The notes beneath the pieces are model-generated. The model had not been told where the DNA came from. It made no database searches and was given only the letters and a program-made list of their open reading frames with translations. A stretch of DNA of 64,000 nucleotides from Gorsachius magnificus (taxonomy: Eukaryota > Chordata > Aves > Pelecaniformes > Ardeidae), in NCBI GenBank assembly GCA_034008185.1, contig CM067082.1:84753684-84817683 (forward strand). Direction: 5' to 3'. Made by a program: the position numbers and the translations under genes. Below, in pieces: positions 60,725-64,000 of the stretch. Each line of letters opens with the position of its first letter. Position 1 is the stretch's first letter.

Positions 60725-62284
60725 TCTTCCTTCAGCGTTTCTCTTGCTCACAGACATTGGAAACTTAATAATGTTCTGCGGCCAGAAAATGGCCATTAAG
60801 TTCTCACTCTGCCAAATATCCTGGATATACATGGAAGGATCTCAGTCCTGCCTTACAAACTGCTAAAATCAGTGGTAACCTGGTCATACCAGGGACCTGT
60901 GCCCTGTTGATTTTTCAACACCTTATATGCTAGTTATTAAATCTCTCTGCTTTATCAAAAGAAAATCCTTCAGCATTAAAATTGTTCTTAGTGGAAATTT
61001 AGTGATAATAGAACTTGTATACACGATGCTATGACTATCATATGCTGGAAATTATGGGGGGATCAGGAGAAGGGAATTTCTTAAAAATGTAAGAAATTTT
61101 CCTTGGGGAGAATGAAGCAGTATTTGCTTAGGAAGCCATCCTACAGCTAATGGATTGCTGGTAGAAAAAGTTCAGGTAGTACTGAGGCATGCTTAAATGT
61201 ATTATTTTCGAGTCAAGAAGGAGGGTTTGTTATATATCTAAGAATCTCACACATAAATTTCATTCTGCAGAACCTATTTTCCCACTCGAGAACAATGGTT
61301 TTGTTTTGGATACTCTATGTTATATAGTAGTCGGGTAAATTGTCTTGTCTTATAGTGCAATACTTTTTCATCTACTTCAAACCAGCTTATTTTAAATATC
61401 AGATAGTTGTGATTATTTGATACTGTTGGGTTTCCGCTTTAGTCAAACATATATAGCCACTTAAATACAATCAAAAAAAAAAAAAAGGCTCAACAGCCCC
61501 AACACTGTTAATACTGAAGTAGAAACAGTAAGATTAAGTTCTGCTAAATCTGTAGGGCAGCACGCTGTTGGCTGTGAAGTGTTTGTATTCTGATTCTGTC
61601 TCAGGTTTGTGTTCATGAGTTACAGCCACACATTGATGGGGCAACTGTGCATGTAGAGCACTGTTTAATGGCTGTAACTGTGCCAGACAATGTTGTTAAT
61701 ACTTAAATGTCGACAACAAAAAGACAAGTTTCTATGGGTCATATATCTCAGTAATACTGGGCTCAGCTAAGGGTCATTGACACATTTGTTTACAACTGGT
61801 GATTTGGCCAAGTTGATACCTGAGTGTGCTTAGATGCAGTTATGGATGACCATAAGCTCCAAAGTAGGTATTTTATTACATTAGCACATAGGCTTTTTGT
61901 TTGGTTTAGAGGATTTTGATTTTTTTTTTTCCTTTTACCATTTACATTTCTTGTTACCAGATTAATGGGTTGAAATTTGGCTTATCGTGCAATAATTCAA
62001 GTAATTTGAGAGTTTTATGGTTCAATTCTCAGTATGGTATGCAGCATTCTTTGCTTATGATCTTCAGGTCTGGGTTGGTAAAAGGCCCTTTACACTTTCT
62101 GTTACTGTGTCTGATGGAAGAAATGAAAATAAATCCATCTCTTAACCAAACTCTCCTAATAAAATGTGTAGGTATCAAATTGGTCTTCAGCTACCTGCAC
62201 ATCTTTTAGATGCTAGCAAACATCTCTTCCCAAGTGAAGCACTATTGGCTTCACATTTCCTGTTGTAGTCTTAAGCCTTTACAG

Positions 62285-62481
62285 GTTTCGCTCCTTATCT
62301 TCTTAATGATAAAGCAGATTATATTCTGTCCCAAGAAGCAGTGGATTTTAATGCATGTGGTAAGGATCAGAAAGCAGTGAGTATTTGGACTGCAGACTTC
62401 TTCAACTGCCCCTCAGATCCTTCTGGCATGTTTGATGGAGTAGCAGAAAGTTCAGAACAGCCCCGGCAGTTTCTTTTTTAA
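62285..62481 (+). other. Exon-like open frame, phase-compatible with EXOC2 (unrecognised)
   Basis: After an acceptor-like cttaagcctttacag, the frame opened by G|GT reads FAPYLLNDKADYILSQEAVD and then 44 more codons to TAA at 62479-62481. Residues include VSIWTADFF and DPSGMFDGVAESSEQ. A stop lies just upstream of the acceptor, so the frame is open only from the splice site. Joined to exon P it continues in phase. A good donor, ATGTG|gtaagg at 62360, would alternatively define a 75-nt in-frame cassette (62285-62359). I recognise no homolog and the human protein has no such insert, so this may be chance. Confidence 0.25.
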
Positions 62482-64000
62482 GGACATCATAGTTTGGGCT
62501 ATGCACAAGGGTGCAGAATTAGTATTACCCTCTTCTGGTGTTCTCTTCTTGTAGACTGAAGTTCATGCAGAGACAAAAGTATTAATCACAGTATTGGCAG
62601 GCTTTAGAGCTCTTGCTACTCCAAGCCAGCTGAAACACAGAAACTTTCAGGTTCTTTGAACATCATGACGTAATTTCTATTGCTTGAATTAAAATAGTTC
62701 AAAAACTACAAGTAACATAAGTCTTGAAAGCCTTCATGTTTAATGTTTTCGGAAAGTAGTTTTGTGTCTACTTATGTCAAGTCCTTCAAGTGACATTCAC
62801 TGTGTTACATCAACATAGTGCCATGGCTGAAAATAAGAGCAAGGCAACTAATGCAAAGATGTAGCCCTCTGGCCTTCAGATGCCAAAATACTTAGCTAGG
62901 TTCTGACAGATCGGACTCTGGCCTCCCTAGCTTCAGAACTGCACTTTGTAAGAGCACTTTCCCAGACAGATTACCAGTAATTTCTTCATTAAATTTCAAT
63001 TATCGGTAGCTATTTTTTAGGTCACTATTAGTTCTTACAACTTTTTCTCTGATTCCTGAGGTGCGGTATATTTATAATTACCATGAGCTATGCAGAGAAA
63101 AATTTCAAGGAAACATTAATCTGATTCACATCTTAATTAGTATGGAGCTAGTAAGAACAATAGATTTATCAAAACATTCTCAGTTTTACCAAGAAAGGCC
63201 TGCTAATGAGCTATTTATAGCACACTTGTATCTATTTTTGTCAGTAGTCTAAGGACTGACTTAGGACAAACGGGTTAAAAAACAGGAAATGTGGTTAAAC
63301 AAGTGGGTAATCTCTCCAGAGAGTTTCCAGTTTGCCTACACGTTCACATTTTCTTCTGAATGTACTCTCAAAACAACACGCAGTACAGTACCTTGAAATC
63401 CATCTCCGTTTAAAGGAGGGAATGTTTCCAGCAATAGCAGGAAGTGGCCTAGAGAAAAGTTTTACATTCTTGGTTAAATTCAAATGAGGCTCTGGAGTCG
63501 CTGTCTGCAAGTGGTTTTTTTTGCTTTAATAATGTTGGAGCAGTTGTATGACATTTGGTTGGTTACGTTTATATATGAAAAAAGTGAATGCTGTAACTGT
63601 ATCTTCAGTTCTAGATTAGTTTTGAGTAATTACTTTCCTCCAGCTTTACCCTTTCTCTTACATGGGGCCGTGCTTATTTTGTTAATATAGTATGCACATA
63701 TTTTTTAAAATACATATAATCGTGTTTGAAGGTAGTAAAAATAGTGTTATTAATCAGACTGCATAAACCTTACTGTGAAGTAAGGAATTTACTGAACACG
63801 ATGATGTCCACTTAATTCCCTAAGAGGTGTGTCCATATTTCTTTCTTTGGGCAAAGCAGAAGCACTAACTAGATGAAAGCCATTCGTAGCACTGTTCGTT
63901 ATTTGGGTTTTGACAGCTACTAATTACTAGATTTTGTAAAAATCAATTTGAAAATTATTTTTGAGTCAAAAAAATGAGAGAATATGATAAATAAATAAAG

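Larger units (their letters stand above)
46018..64000 (+). other. EXOC2: EXOC2 intron, at least 17983 nt (3' end outside window)
   Basis: Starts with a normal gtaaat donor. Contains a solo LTR (48308-48874, minus), an 18-base G run (52065-52082), a recursive-splice-like site (53267-53328) and a 29-base A run (55829-55857). It also has a G/T tract (58286-58346), a CR1 3' end (60624-60724) and an exon-like open frame (62285-62481). I found no conserved EXOC2 exon and no other recognisable gene in it. Confidence 0.88.

Noticed and set aside
46018..64000. Search for the next conserved EXOC2 exon (VRNYLKEAL...) and the C-terminus
   Set aside because: Not found by reading. A ttagaaattact stretch near 54951 does not continue into the expected peptide.
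1..64000. HUS1B-like retrogene, which is nested in EXOC2 in mammals
   Set aside because: No HUS1-type single-exon frame was seen on either strand. It is a mammalian retrocopy and not expected in birds.
1..64000. Bacterial-type features, CRISPR arrays, tRNA or rRNA genes
   Set aside because: Split genes with spliceosomal introns and avian retroelements show nuclear vertebrate DNA. No cloverleaf, rRNA or spaced direct repeats were noticed.

Overview
The window is nuclear DNA of a vertebrate, almost certainly a bird. It is AT-rich, most of it is intron, and it carries four short 3' ends of CR1-type LINEs with the avian signature (a 'ttggactagatgat' block followed by 'attctatgattctatg' repeats). 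It also carries one solo endogenous-retrovirus LTR of a type I recognise from neoavian genomes. No complete gene, tRNA, rRNA, CRISPR array or CpG-island promoter was seen.

The one gene I can support is EXOC2 (Sec5), a subunit of the exocyst vesicle-tethering complex, on the + strand. Sixteen consecutive coding exons lie between 3268 and 46017. Spliced, they give 1641 nt in one uninterrupted frame, corresponding to roughly residues 248-795 of a protein of about 924 residues (human numbering, recalled from memory). The N-terminal TIG/IPT Ral-binding domain and first coiled-coil region are upstream of base 1. The last ~130 residues are downstream of base 64000. Every exon junction keeps phase and no frameshift or premature stop was found, so this is the functional locus, not a retrocopy.

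Layout: 1-3267 is the tail of an intron. 3268-4198 holds three clustered exons. One exon follows at 7296, then an 11.6-kb intron. Exons at 18980 and 23059 are followed by a cluster at 27310-27779, then by exons spaced 1-4 kb apart to 46017. From 46018 to the end the window lies in a single intron of at least 18 kb, which contains the solo LTR (48308-48874, opposite strand, perfect 5-bp target duplication).

The most interesting points are splicing features. (1) The intron after the 7296-7414 exon has a GC donor instead of GT. It precedes an in-frame, phosphosite-bearing exon that could be skipped without a frameshift. (2) A 25-base C homopolymer lies in the acceptor region of the 34428 exon. 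(3) A candidate recursive-splice site at 53267-53328, in the terminal giant intron, joins a 50-nt pyrimidine tract directly to CAG|GTAAGT. (4) A possible unannotated exon at 62285 is phase-compatible with EXOC2 and could act as either a 75-nt cassette or an alternative 3' terminal exon. (5) A loose cluster of coding-like antisense ORFs lies between 17.0 and 20.7 kb. I recognise no homolog for the last two.
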